Origin: Actinomycetes bacterium
GTDB lineage: Bacteria > Actinomycetota > Acidimicrobiia > Acidimicrobiales > Ilumatobacteraceae
DNA: 41,246 nucleotides
Direction of reading: 5' to 3'
Assembly: GCA_025359865.1 (NCBI GenBank)
Contig: JANYDH010000050.1
Span: 1-41,246 of the forward strand
This document shows positions 33,451-41,245 of the stretch, piece by piece. The translations under genes and the position numbers were made by a program. Position 1 is the stretch's first letter. Each line of letters begins with the position of its first letter. The notes beneath the pieces were generated by a model. It did not search any database and was not told the DNA's origin. It was given only the letters and a program-made list of their open reading frames with translations.

Positions 33451-34200
33451 GTGGACATCTCTCTCGACGGCAAAGTTGCATTGGTCACTGGAGCATCGAA
33501 GGGCATCGGCAAGGCCATCGCGAAGACGCTGGCGGAATCCGGAGCGCGGGTGATGCTGGTCTCGCGCAAGATCGACCAACTCCACGCCGCTGCAGCCGAT
33601 ATCCAAGGCGATACTGCCGTCTACGCTGCGAACGTCGGCGATCTCGACGCCGCTACGGCCTGCGTGGCGGCAACAGTCGAACGCTTCGGCGGCCTCGACA
33701 TTCTGGTCAACAACGCGGCAACGAACCCGTATTACGGCGCCACACTCGGTGTCGACCCGGGCCGCTTCGACAAGACATTCCAGGTGAACCTCAAAGGTCC
33801 ACTGTTTTGGTGCCAGGCTGCCTGGGATGCGGCGATGAAGGACCATCCCGGTGTCATCGTGAACGTCGCCTCGGTCGGCGGCTTACGTGCCGAAGGTGGT
33901 CTCGGGGTGTACAACCTCACCAAAGCCGCGCTGATCCATCTCACCCGCCAACTCGCTTCGGAACTCGGCCCGACGCGCGTTGTCGGCGTCGCACCTGGTC
34001 TGGTGCAGACAGACTTTGCAGCCTTTTTGGTCGACAACTTCGGTGACCGGCTGGCGGCCCAGTTACCGCTCAAACGGCTCGGCGAGCCGCAGGACATTGC
34101 CAATCTCGTGGCCTTCCTGGCCTCACCGGCCGCCAGTTGGATCACCGGGGAAACCTACGTGATCGATGGCGGTGCCGGCGTCCGCAGCGCCAGCGCGTAG
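33451..34200 (+). CDS. Short-chain dehydrogenase/reductase (FabG-like)
   Basis: A 249-residue classical SDR. The NAD(P) motif is TGASKGIG (residues 13-20), NNAATN follows, and the catalytic S141, Y154 and K158 are present. The C-terminal GETYVIDGGAGVRSA is typical of FabG-like enzymes. GTG 33451 is six bases after TAGCGT, which itself overlaps the CorC stop, so the gene may have its own leaderless transcript or be read from the upstream operon. The last 46 bases overlap the convergent MFS gene. The substrate is not predictable. Confidence 0.92.
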   Translation: MDISLDGKVALVTGASKGIGKAIAKTLAESGARVMLVSRKIDQLHAAAADIQGDTAVYAANVGDLDAATACVAATVERFGGLDILVNNAATNPYYGATLGVDPGRFDKTFQVNLKGPLFWCQAAWDAAMKDHPGVIVNVASVGGLRAEGGLGVYNLTKAALIHLTRQLASELGPTRVVGVAPGLVQTDFAAFLVDNFGDRLAAQLPLKRLGEPQDIANLVAFLASPAASWITGETYVIDGGAGVRSASA

Positions 34201-35456
34201 TCCAAGCTCGATTCGGTCGAGGAGGCCCGCTCGATCGACGCTGCGGTCACGTTGCGAAGAACGAGGACCAATGCGATGAACACGAAGACGGCGCCGATGA
34301 AATACGGCGCTCTCAACCCGTAGGCGCGGGCGACCTGGCCACCGATCACCGAGCCGATCGGCAACGTGCCCCATGCGAACCAGCGGTACACGCTGTTGAC
34401 CCGTCCGAACAGTTCGGTCGGCACGATCTGTTGACGAAGTGACACCACGACGACATTCCAGACCGTGGCGGCCATCGACTCGACGATGGCCATCAGGGCG
34501 ACGAACCAAGTGACGGGGAACAACCCGGTCGCCGTCATCGTGATGAACCAGGTGATCAATGTCCCACGGATGGCTCCGGCCCGGCCGATGTGGGCAGCGA
34601 TGCGCTCTCCGAGCAGCGCACCCAACAGGGCGCCGACCCCCATCAATCCAAGGAGTATTCCGAACCCGCGTTCGCTGACACCCAGGCGTTCAGCCGCAAA
34701 TAGCACGAAGACCGCCTGTGCCATCTGAAACCCGAGGTTGCTCAGTCCGAGTGCGATGGCGAGCGTTCGTAGCAGTGGATGATCCCACAACCAGCGGATT
34801 CCCTGTCTGGTCTCGTTTACCAAACTGCCAGACGGCACAGGGTCGCCCGCTCGAGCCTGGAATGAGCCGCGGATGGGCAAGATCAACAGCACAGCGAGCA
34901 CGAATGAAGCCGCGTCGATACCAAATGGCAACCAGATCGCGGCGGCGAACAGCACACTTCCGAGTGGGGCCCCGATGAAGAGGTTGGCAAGGATCTCCGC
35001 TGCGTAGAGGCGCCCGTTGCCCCGTTCGAGCAGTTCGGCGGGAACCACGGCAGGCACGAGCGCCTGCGAGGCGTTGTCGAAGAACACCTCGGCGATCCCG
35101 AGTGCGAGCGCAGTGATCCACAGCATCCAGATACGGACATGGCCGGTGGCGGCAAGCACGGCCAGCACACCGATAACGATCGCCCGAATGGTGTCTGCCA
35201 CGAGCAAGATCCGTTTACGGTCGCTCCGGTCGATGATCGTTCCGATCGGCAGCGACAGAATCAGCCACGGAAGCGTCGCTGCCGCCGCGACAAGCGAAAT
35301 CGAAACGGCGCTGCGGGTCAGTCGTGCTGCCAGTAGGGGTAGCGCTACCAGGAAGATTCCGTCACCAAGGTTGGAGACCGTGCTCGCAGACCACAGCCGC
35401 CAGTACGCACCCGGCAATCGAGCGGTGCTGCGTGGTGGGCGGGGCTGGCGGCTCAC
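34155..35456 (-). CDS. MFS transporter, EntS-like exporter type
   Basis: A 433-residue membrane protein with about 12 helices and the MFS inter-helix motif GTIIDRSDRKRILLV (loop 2-3). The sequence style (SNLGDGIFLVALPLLAARLTRS, VPAELLERGNGRLYAAEILANLFIGAPLGS, RVNSVYRWFAWGTLPIGSVIGGQVA) is that of the MFS_3/EntS-like exporter group. It starts at GTG 35456, overlapping the menE stop by four bases (GTGA), so it is translated with menE. Its C-terminus runs 46 bases into the convergent SDR gene. Confidence 0.9.
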   Translation of the reverse strand: MSRQPRPPRSTARLPGAYWRLWSASTVSNLGDGIFLVALPLLAARLTRSAVSISLVAAAATLPWLILSLPIGTIIDRSDRKRILLVADTIRAIVIGVLAVLAATGHVRIWMLWITALALGIAEVFFDNASQALVPAVVPAELLERGNGRLYAAEILANLFIGAPLGSVLFAAAIWLPFGIDAASFVLAVLLILPIRGSFQARAGDPVPSGSLVNETRQGIRWLWDHPLLRTLAIALGLSNLGFQMAQAVFVLFAAERLGVSERGFGILLGLMGVGALLGALLGERIAAHIGRAGAIRGTLITWFITMTATGLFPVTWFVALMAIVESMAATVWNVVVVSLRQQIVPTELFGRVNSVYRWFAWGTLPIGSVIGGQVARAYGLRAPYFIGAVFVFIALVLVLRNVTAASIERASSTESSLDYALALRTPAPPSIT

Positions 35457-36586
35457 CTGATCACGTCAATCGGGTTCGACCCCACGAGTTCGGCGCGGAT
35501 CATCTTGCCGAGAGTCGTACGGGGGACGGCCTCGACCAGTCGGATCTCGCGGGGCGCCATGAACGCCGGCAGTTCGCGGCGGACATGATCTCGTAGGGTC
35601 TGCAGTGATGGAGGCGAGGAACTGTCGGCGGGTACCACCCAGGCCACTACCCGCAAACCCCATTCAGGGTCGGCGACACCGGCGACCGCCACGTCGAGGA
35701 CGCCCGAATGTGTAGCGAGTACTGCCTCGACAGCATCAGGCCACACGTTCTCGCCGCCGGTGACGATCAGGTCGCCGCGCCGACCTTGTACGTGCAGGCG
35801 ACCATCGGGAAGCCAGTGCCCGAGATCGTTGGTGTGTAGCCAACCGTCGGCATCAACGGGTGTCGTGCCATCGCGGTAGCAGCGCAACACCATCTTGCCG
35901 CGAACCAGCACCTCGCCGTCATCTGCGATCTGGATGTCGACTCCGGCAAGCGGCACACCGTCATAGACAACACCACTGCCTGTTTCGGTCAGCCCGTAGG
36001 TGGCAACGACGTTGGCAGGCCGGTTGGCGGGTGGGCGACTGCCGCCGAGGACGATCCAGCGAAATAGTGATGGGTCGATCCGGCGCAGCGCCGTAGCCAC
36101 GAGCGAGACGAGTGTGGCACCATGCGCGACCGCCCGGTGAACGGAGGCCGCATCGAACATGGGAAGCACCGTGAGCGGGGTGCCGGTGACGAGTGCCCGC
36201 GTGACTACCGAGAGGCCACCGATGTGCGACAACGGAAGGCACGAGAGCCAGTGGTCATCTGCGCCGACCGCCAAGCGGTCGCTGGTCGCTAAGGCGGATG
36301 CTCGTACAGCGTCGTGCGTGAGCACGACACCCTTCGGCGTTCCAGTCGATCCACTTGTTGCGATCACCAACGCATCGCCGGTCTCGGTCGGCAACCCATC
36401 GAGCATCACTTCACCATCGGGATCTAGGATCGAGGTCGGCCGCAGGGTCGTGAGCAGAGCCCGTCGGGCGGGCCCTGGTAGCCGTTGGTCGATGGGCAGC
36501 GCGGCGCTGCCCTCGTCCCAGACTCGTCGCAGGGCGGCTACGAACGGGGGTCCAGCGGGCAGATCGAGTGCGACAAGACCGGCCAT
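35453..36586 (-). CDS. menE: o-succinylbenzoate-CoA ligase
   Basis: A 377-residue AMP-forming ligase of menaquinone synthesis, converting o-succinylbenzoate to its CoA thioester. The P-loop is ATSGSTGTPKGVVLTHDA; the A5-like motif is VATYGLTETG, A7 is GWLHTNDLGHW, A8 is GRRGDLIVTGGENVWP and the catalytic Lys is in PRTTLGKMIRAEL. It is short for the adenylate-forming superfamily, as is usual for compact actinobacterial MenE, and lacks most of the N-terminal subdomain. TAGTCT six bases before ATG (36593-36598, minus) suggests a leaderless message. menA is divergent 90 bases away. Confidence 0.92.
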   Translation of the reverse strand: MAGLVALDLPAGPPFVAALRRVWDEGSAALPIDQRLPGPARRALLTTLRPTSILDPDGEVMLDGLPTETGDALVIATSGSTGTPKGVVLTHDAVRASALATSDRLAVGADDHWLSCLPLSHIGGLSVVTRALVTGTPLTVLPMFDAASVHRAVAHGATLVSLVATALRRIDPSLFRWIVLGGSRPPANRPANVVATYGLTETGSGVVYDGVPLAGVDIQIADDGEVLVRGKMVLRCYRDGTTPVDADGWLHTNDLGHWLPDGRLHVQGRRGDLIVTGGENVWPDAVEAVLATHSGVLDVAVAGVADPEWGLRVVAWVVPADSSSPPSLQTLRDHVRRELPAFMAPREIRLVEAVPRTTLGKMIRAELVGSNPIDVIR

Positions 36587-36677
36587 GACCGCAGACTATT
36601 GCAGCTCAGAGTGATCGGCCGCCAGACTGACCAAATGAACGAGTCGCCAAGCTGCACCAGGATGAACGGATGAGCGA

Positions 36678-37544
36678 ATGAACCGGTGGCTCATCGGCGC
36701 GCGTCTGCGCACGCTTCCCGCAGCCGTGGTGCCTGTCGCTCTCGGCTCGGCCGTGGGCGTGGGTGAGTCGGGGGCCAGGTGGTGGACGGTACCGTTTGCC
36801 GGCGTCGTCAGCCTTTCCTTGCAGGTAGGGGTCAACTATGCGAACGACTACAGCGATGGGGTTCGAGGCACCGATGACATCCGGGTTGGCCCGCCCCGGC
36901 TGGTCGCCGGGGGACTAGCGGTGGCATCAGCCGTCAAGCGTGCGGCAATGTTGTCGTTCGGCGTCGCCGCGGCGACCGGTCTCGTGCTTGCCGTCACCAC
37001 CACATGGTGGCTTCTCGTAGTCGGAGTAGCCAGCGTGTTGGCCGCATGGTTCTACACCGGGGGACCGAATCCATACGGGTACCTCGGGTTGGGAGAGGTG
37101 TTCGTGTTCGTGTTCTTCGGGCTCGTCGCTACCGCGGGTACCACGTATGTGGTGATCGAGCGACTGCCGGCGATCACGTTCGTTCTCGGCTGTGCAGCCG
37201 GATCGTTGGCATGTTCGCTGCTCGTCATCAACAACCTCCGCGACATCCCCACCGACCGGGAGGTGGGCAAACGAACCCTTGCCGTCCGGTTCGGTGACCT
37301 GCTCACCCGAAGGTTCTACGTCGCGCAGATCGTCGCGGCCTTCGTGCTCCTCGTGCCCGTGGCGCTGCTCGGCCGCCCGCTTGCGCTGTTGGGGCTGCTC
37401 TCGATTGCGGCTTCACTCCCGCCGATTCGAGTCGTGCTGCGTGGCGCCGTCGGCAAGGAGCTGATCGCCGTGTTGGCGGGCACGGGCAGAGTGCAACTCG
37501 TGTTCGGTGTGCTTGTCACTGCGGGTTTGGTGCTCAGCGGCTGA
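36678..37544 (+). CDS. menA: 1,4-dihydroxy-2-naphthoate prenyltransferase
   Basis: A 288-residue UbiA-family enzyme with about eight to nine membrane helices that attaches a polyprenyl chain to dihydroxynaphthoate. The two Mg2+/diphosphate motifs are NYANDYSDGVRGTD and NNLRDIPTDREVGKRT. GPPRLVAGG and the length match MenA rather than UbiA or haem prenyltransferases. There is no strong ribosome site; several short ATGAAC/ATGAGC words precede ATG 36678. Its end overlaps the convergent menH-like gene by 11 bases. Confidence 0.93.
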   Translation: MNRWLIGARLRTLPAAVVPVALGSAVGVGESGARWWTVPFAGVVSLSLQVGVNYANDYSDGVRGTDDIRVGPPRLVAGGLAVASAVKRAAMLSFGVAAATGLVLAVTTTWWLLVVGVASVLAAWFYTGGPNPYGYLGLGEVFVFVFFGLVATAGTTYVVIERLPAITFVLGCAAGSLACSLLVINNLRDIPTDREVGKRTLAVRFGDLLTRRFYVAQIVAAFVLLVPVALLGRPLALLGLLSIAASLPPIRVVLRGAVGKELIAVLAGTGRVQLVFGVLVTAGLVLSG

Positions 37545-38331
37545 GCGCCGTGGCTGCCTTCGTATCTCGCAGCCACAGTTCCAGACGGGTGGCTACTTGC
37601 GCCGGCTGCTGAACGTGCGCAGCATGTCCGGCGCCGAAGATCGTGCCGAACGAACCGTGCGGGACCGATGCGGCAATCCGTTCGGCCATCGGATGGAACT
37701 TCAGATCATGCTCGCCGGCCATCCCCAGCACGGGCATGTTCAACGAGTGCAGCCGGTCCCACAACGGAACCTGGGTTCCGGTTCCGGCCAGGCGGAGACT
37801 CGTTGCGAGACCCTCGGCTGTGTTGCGCAGTCGGTCGCGTCGATCCTCATCGGTCAGCGCGAGGCCAGCGAACAATGGCTGAGCCACCCACTCCTCGAGG
37901 AACGATTCGATTCCGGATTCGAGCAGTCGTGTGGCGAGCTGGTCGTCGGTTGCTCGCCGCGCGAGACGTTCGTCGTCGTCGACGATTCCGGGCGAAGTGC
38001 TCAGCACCGCGACGCGGTCGGCAATGTGCGGGTACATCAAGGCGAGGTGGAGCAGTACCCGTCCACCAAGGCTGTAGCCCACGTAGGTGGCGCGCCCGGT
38101 GGTCGATGCAATCAGGTCGGCAGTGGTTCGTAGATCGGCACGGATCGAGCCGGAATCGCCGTGCCCCGGTAGATCGACGATGACCACCTCGTAGCCCAAT
38201 GCGGCGATGCGTTCAGCGACCGGTATCCACGACCGCCCTGTCTGGGTGAAGCCATGGATGAACACCACCCGTCGGCCGTTGCCGGACAGTCGAGCGGCAA
38301 GCGGGCCCGACAGAGGCCGCCAGTCAGACAT
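37534..38331 (-). CDS. menH: Alpha/beta hydrolase, MenH-like
   Basis: A 265-residue hydrolase: oxyanion segment VFIHGFTQTGRSW, nucleophile elbow GYSLGG, acid in GEHDLKFH and catalytic His in GAGHAAHVQQP. The sequence and menaquinone context favour MenH (SHCHC synthase), though other hydrolases of this fold look alike. The frame runs to 38667 through the DsbA gene, but ATG 38331 is the proper start by homology; it lies eight bases inside the end of that gene, so the two are coupled. Confidence 0.75.
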   Translation of the reverse strand: MSDWRPLSGPLAARLSGNGRRVVFIHGFTQTGRSWIPVAERIAALGYEVVIVDLPGHGDSGSIRADLRTTADLIASTTGRATYVGYSLGGRVLLHLALMYPHIADRVAVLSTSPGIVDDDERLARRATDDQLATRLLESGIESFLEEWVAQPLFAGLALTDEDRRDRLRNTAEGLATSLRLAGTGTQVPLWDRLHSLNMPVLGMAGEHDLKFHPMAERIAASVPHGSFGTIFGAGHAAHVQQPAQVATRLELWLRDTKAATALSR

Positions 38332-39058
38332 CGCTGCCCGTTTCGGGATCGGCATCGGCATCGGCGACGCCATCGGCATCGACATCGGCATCGGCATCGG
38401 CGACGCGAGCGGCGAGGCGGCGGAGCACGCGTACAAATACATCGGTGTCCTGGGCTCCAGGCACCATCCATGCCGTGGACTGGGTGGGGTCGGAAAAGAC
38501 GAACGTCGGCACTGCTGTAATTCCGTTGTCTTGCGCATGGGCGATGAAGTCGCGGACCTCGGTGAGGCCGTCGGTGGTGTCGAGAAAGGAGCGGACGGCG
38601 CTGTGGTCAAGTCCGGCGTCGGCCGCGCAATCGGCCAATACGTCACGGTCTGCGATGTCGAGGCCATCTTCGAAGTACGCGCGCAGCAGTCGCTCCTTCA
38701 CTTCGTGCTGGCCGCCGGTCTGCTCCGCAAACCACAGCAACCGGTGGGCGAGGAGTGTGTTGGCGCGCAGCGCACGCTCCATGTGGAAGGTGATTCCATC
38801 AACCGCCGCCACATCGGTGACGTGTTGAATGATCTGTGCGGCGCGTTCCGGACCGCCGAATTTTTTGGCGTACGCCTCGATGACGGGTGTGTTCGTGCCA
38901 GGTACTGCGGTGGGGTCCAACTGATACGGCCGATAGACGATGTCGACGTCGATCGCATCGGCCACTTCGGCAAGCGCGCGCTCGAACCGGCGCTTGCCGA
39001 TGTAGCACCAGGGGCACACGACATCTGACCAGATCTCCACCGCAAGCGTGGTACGCAT
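38324..39058 (-). CDS. DsbA-family oxidoreductase, FrnE-like
   Basis: A 244-residue cytoplasmic thioredoxin-fold protein with active site CPWC (C15-C18) in SDVVCPWCYIGKRRF and the FrnE-type helical insert (HMERALRANTLLAHRLL). The cis-Pro loop is ITAVPTFVFSD. It has no signal peptide, unlike periplasmic DsbA. The last about 30 residues are a low-complexity Ala/Asp tail (ADADADVDADG) made by a hexanucleotide repeat and absent from the family. It heads a two-gene unit with menH and is divergent from menD. FrnE proteins act in oxidative stress or polyketide pathways; the role here is open. Confidence 0.85.
   Translation of the reverse strand: MRTTLAVEIWSDVVCPWCYIGKRRFERALAEVADAIDVDIVYRPYQLDPTAVPGTNTPVIEAYAKKFGGPERAAQIIQHVTDVAAVDGITFHMERALRANTLLAHRLLWFAEQTGGQHEVKERLLRAYFEDGLDIADRDVLADCAADAGLDHSAVRSFLDTTDGLTEVRDFIAHAQDNGITAVPTFVFSDPTQSTAWMVPGAQDTDVFVRVLRRLAARVADADADVDADGVADADADPETGSDV
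38348..38402. repeat. ATCGGC hexanucleotide array in DsbA-like gene
   Basis: About nine imperfect copies of ATCGGC with GACGCC interruptions. It encodes the acidic Asp-Ala tail of the minus-strand FrnE-like protein and ends 17 bases before the menH start, so length change would alter only this tail. Confidence 0.8.
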
Positions 39059-39066
39059 CCGACCCT

Positions 39067-39084
39067 ACGATAGTGCCGTATCGT
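39067..39084. promoter_or_regulatory. Inverted repeat in the dsbA-like/menD divergent promoter
   Basis: ACGATA-GTGCCG-TATCGT, perfect six-base arms. It carries -10-like words for both strands: TACGAT (39066-39071) towards menD and TATCGT towards the FrnE-like gene. The divergent gap is only 24 bases, so one bound protein could govern both. Confidence 0.45.
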
Positions 39085-40774
39085 GGCGCCTGTGCCCGCG
39101 CCCGCGACCCGTTCGGAATCCGTTGCCGACGTGCAGGCGACGTTCTGCGCAACGCTCGTCGACCAGTGGGTGCTCGATGGTGTCACCCATGCCGTGGTTG
39201 CCCCTGGATCGCGCAGCACCCCCATGGCGTTGGCGCTCGCCAACCATGCCGACGTTCACGTCCATGTGTTCCACGACGAGCGTTCGGCTGCATTCGCGGC
39301 GCTCGGAATCGGACTGTCGTCGGCAGTACCAGCGGTCCTCCTGTGTACAAGCGGGACTGCCGCCACGCACTTCCATGCAGCGGTGGCCGAGGCCGACCTG
39401 TCGTGCGTGCCGATGTTGGTGCTCACCGCCGACCGTCCACCGGAACTGCTGCATGTCGGCGCACCACAGACGATCGATCAGACCAAGCTGTATGGCCATG
39501 CGGTGCGGTGGTTTCACGATCCGGGCGTCGCGTCGGCGCTTGCCGCTGGGTCGTGGCGATCGTTGGCGCGTCAGGCGTTGTCGGCCACGGTAGGAGCCCA
39601 TCCAGGCCCGGTGCATCTCAACTTGCCGTTTCGTGAGCCGTTGATCGGTATCGCCGGCGACCTACCGGTGGCTCATCTCGGACCGCTCCTTGATGAGGCA
39701 ATGGCGCTTCGGTTGGATGGTCTGGCAGTGGCAATGGGGTGCGAACGCGGTGTCATCGTTGCCGGACGCGGGGTCGATGATCCGGCAGCAGTCGAGTCAT
39801 TGGCGGCGTTGACGGGATGGCCGATCCTGGCCGACCCGCGTTCTGGCTGCCGCGGATTGCCGCATTCGGTGGCTGCGTTCGATGCGATCCTGCGTCACGA
39901 GGGATTCGCTGATTCCCATGTGCCAGATGTAGTCGTCCATCTTGGCGAGCCACCGGCGTCGAAGGTGCTTGCGCACTGGTTGGCGGCGGCCACTGGAGTG
40001 CAGGTACGAGTCCATCCAACTCGCTCGGTCATCGATCCAGCTCATCAGATCACGCACCGGGTGGTCGCTTCGGTCGGCGGATTCTGCAGGTCACTCGCCA
40101 ACGAGTTGGTCGGCGCAGCGGATTCGAACTGGAGCCGAGACTGGATTTGCGTCGACCGTCAGGTTCGTGATGTGTTCGATGCGCAGTTAGGTCAGTCATC
40201 CGGATTGTCCGAACCTGTTGTCGCCCGCGTCGTTTCGCAGTTCCCTGGCCGCGTGATGGTGGCGTCGTCGATGCCGATACGCGATCTCGAATGGTTCGGC
40301 GCGTCGAACCAATCCGCTCTCGTCTCATGTAACCGCGGTGCGAACGGTATCGACGGCACGATTGCCACGGCGATCGGGATTGCGGTGGTGGAAGGCGCGC
40401 CGGTGGTGGTGCTGCTCGGAGATGTTGCGTTCCTGCACGATGCGTCGTCGCTCACGGCCCTTTGCCTACGTGGCGTCGACGTGCGGATTGTCGTGGTCGA
40501 CAACGATGGAGGCGGGATATTTTCGTTCCTTGCGCAGGCTGACGTACTCAGCGACGACCGGTTCGAGTTGCTGTTCGGCACTCCCCACAGTACCGATCTC
40601 GTAGCGCTCGCTGCTGCGCACGGACTACCGGCCCGTACCGTCGATCATGTCGAAGAACTCCGCGCTGCGTTGGTCGAACCCGGCCCGTGGCTGGTGCGTG
40701 TGCCGAGCGGACGCGCCGCCAATGTTGCCGTCCATCGCACGCTGAACCAAGCAGCAGCCGACGCCATCACCTGA
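39083..40774 (+). CDS. menD: SEPHCHC synthase (menaquinone biosynthesis)
   Basis: A 563-residue thiamine-diphosphate enzyme joining 2-oxoglutarate to isochorismate. VAPGSRSTPMALAL and FHDERSAAFAALG (with the ThDP Glu) are MenD signatures; TADRPPELLHVGAPQTIDQ follows. The C-terminal ThDP-binding part has LLGDVAFLHDASSL and VVDNDGGGIFSFL. All expected domains are present and the length is normal. Start GTG 39083 is the first in-frame start before VADVQATFCATLV; GTG 39092 is possible. It lies near menE and menA but in a separate transcription unit. Confidence 0.94.
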   Translation: MAPVPAPATRSESVADVQATFCATLVDQWVLDGVTHAVVAPGSRSTPMALALANHADVHVHVFHDERSAAFAALGIGLSSAVPAVLLCTSGTAATHFHAAVAEADLSCVPMLVLTADRPPELLHVGAPQTIDQTKLYGHAVRWFHDPGVASALAAGSWRSLARQALSATVGAHPGPVHLNLPFREPLIGIAGDLPVAHLGPLLDEAMALRLDGLAVAMGCERGVIVAGRGVDDPAAVESLAALTGWPILADPRSGCRGLPHSVAAFDAILRHEGFADSHVPDVVVHLGEPPASKVLAHWLAAATGVQVRVHPTRSVIDPAHQITHRVVASVGGFCRSLANELVGAADSNWSRDWICVDRQVRDVFDAQLGQSSGLSEPVVARVVSQFPGRVMVASSMPIRDLEWFGASNQSALVSCNRGANGIDGTIATAIGIAVVEGAPVVVLLGDVAFLHDASSLTALCLRGVDVRIVVVDNDGGGIFSFLAQADVLSDDRFELLFGTPHSTDLVALAAAHGLPARTVDHVEELRAALVEPGPWLVRVPSGRAANVAVHRTLNQAAADAIT

Positions 40775-40790
40775 CGAACGATGACCAGCT

Positions 40791-40840
40791 CAACAGGCTG
40801 TCGCACCGTGCGGGTGGGGTGTGGCGGGATCCCGACCTGA
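40791..40840 (+). repeat. Direct repeat, left copy
   Basis: CAACAGGCTGTCGCA (40791-40805) is followed by GGGTGGGGTGTGGCGG and the palindrome CGGGATCCCG (40825-40834). The same 15 bases and a similar follow-on recur at 41038-41090, a spacing of 247 bases. Confidence 0.7.
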
Positions 40841-40869
40841 CTTCACCGATGTGAGTGGTGTGGCGTGGT

Positions 40870-40926
40870 CGACACGTGGAGGCACGTGTGCCTACGTAGC
40901 GACACGTGCCTCCACGTGTCGCTACG
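40870..40926. repeat. Nested perfect palindromes with four CACGTG boxes
   Basis: Hairpin A pairs 40870-40889 with 40902-40921 (20 perfect pairs, 12-base loop containing CTACGTAG). Hairpin B pairs 40895-40908 (CGTAGCGACACGTG) with 40913-40926 around CCTC. A smaller hairpin pairs 40872-40878 with 40883-40889 around GAGG. A excludes the other two. It begins 96 bases after the menD stop and has no T-run on the plus side. Confidence 0.9.
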
Positions 40927-40990
40927 ATCAGCGATTTGAACTCGCCACGGCGGAGACCTGGTCCCCAGCCGACTGCCCCTCAGTCGAGCG

Positions 40991-41245
40991 TCACTCCACC
41001 TCAGCCCGAGGGCTAAGCTTTGGCGTTGGGTTGTTGCCAACAGGCTGTCGCAATATGTGGGTGGGGTTGGCGGTACCAGATCCCGATTTCGATCCCGATC
41101 CCGATCCCGGCCGTGCGGTCGCGCTGCAGCGTGAACGTTCGTTGCATGACAGGCGGGCGTGGTGGAAGTTTGGATCAGCGACCACGACGGCTGCGGGCAG
41201 GATCGCGTCGACTTTCATGTCGCCAGCGCCGATAGCTCGACGCGA
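40991..41245 (-). CDS. Possible 3' end of a gene entering from the right
   Basis: A minus-strand frame is open from the window edge to a stop at 40991. Near the edge the codons look coding (SRRAIGAGDMKVDAILPAAV), but after about residue 38 the frame passes through the hexanucleotide array and the direct repeat (SGSGSKSGSG, then NPTHILRQPVGNN), which looks non-coding. I do not recognise a family. It may be the end of a real gene read into repeat DNA, or chance. Confidence 0.25.
   Translation of the reverse strand, partial: SRRAIGAGDMKVDAILPAAVVVADPNFHHARLSCNERSRCSATARPGSGSGSKSGSGTANPTHILRQPVGNNPTPKLSPRAEVE
41038..41090 (+). repeat. Direct repeat, right copy
   Basis: CAACAGGCTGTCGCA (41038-41052), then GTGGGTGGGGTTGGCGG and AGATCCCGAT. 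The match to 40791-40840 is exact in the first 15 bases and diverges with small insertions afterwards. Confidence 0.7.
41079..41108 (+). repeat. GATCCC hexanucleotide array
   Basis: Five units, the second being GATTTC. It starts inside the right direct repeat. On the minus strand it would encode GSGSGSKSGSG in the possible partial gene below. Confidence 0.85.

Noticed and set aside
38207-39028. A 273-codon plus-strand frame opposite the FrnE-like gene
   Set aside because: Antisense shadow; the minus strand carries an intact CPWC protein, and the GIGIGDAIGIDIGIG stretch merely reads the hexanucleotide repeat.
40812-40834. Fourth copy of the locus dyad
   Set aside because: GGGTGGGGTGTGGC matches the left half of the putative operator, but the right half reads GGGATCCCG instead of CACC, so the dyad is absent.
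41079-41108. Iterons of a replication origin
   Set aside because: The GATCCC units are only six bases, directly tandem, with no DnaA boxes, AT-rich stretch or replication gene near.
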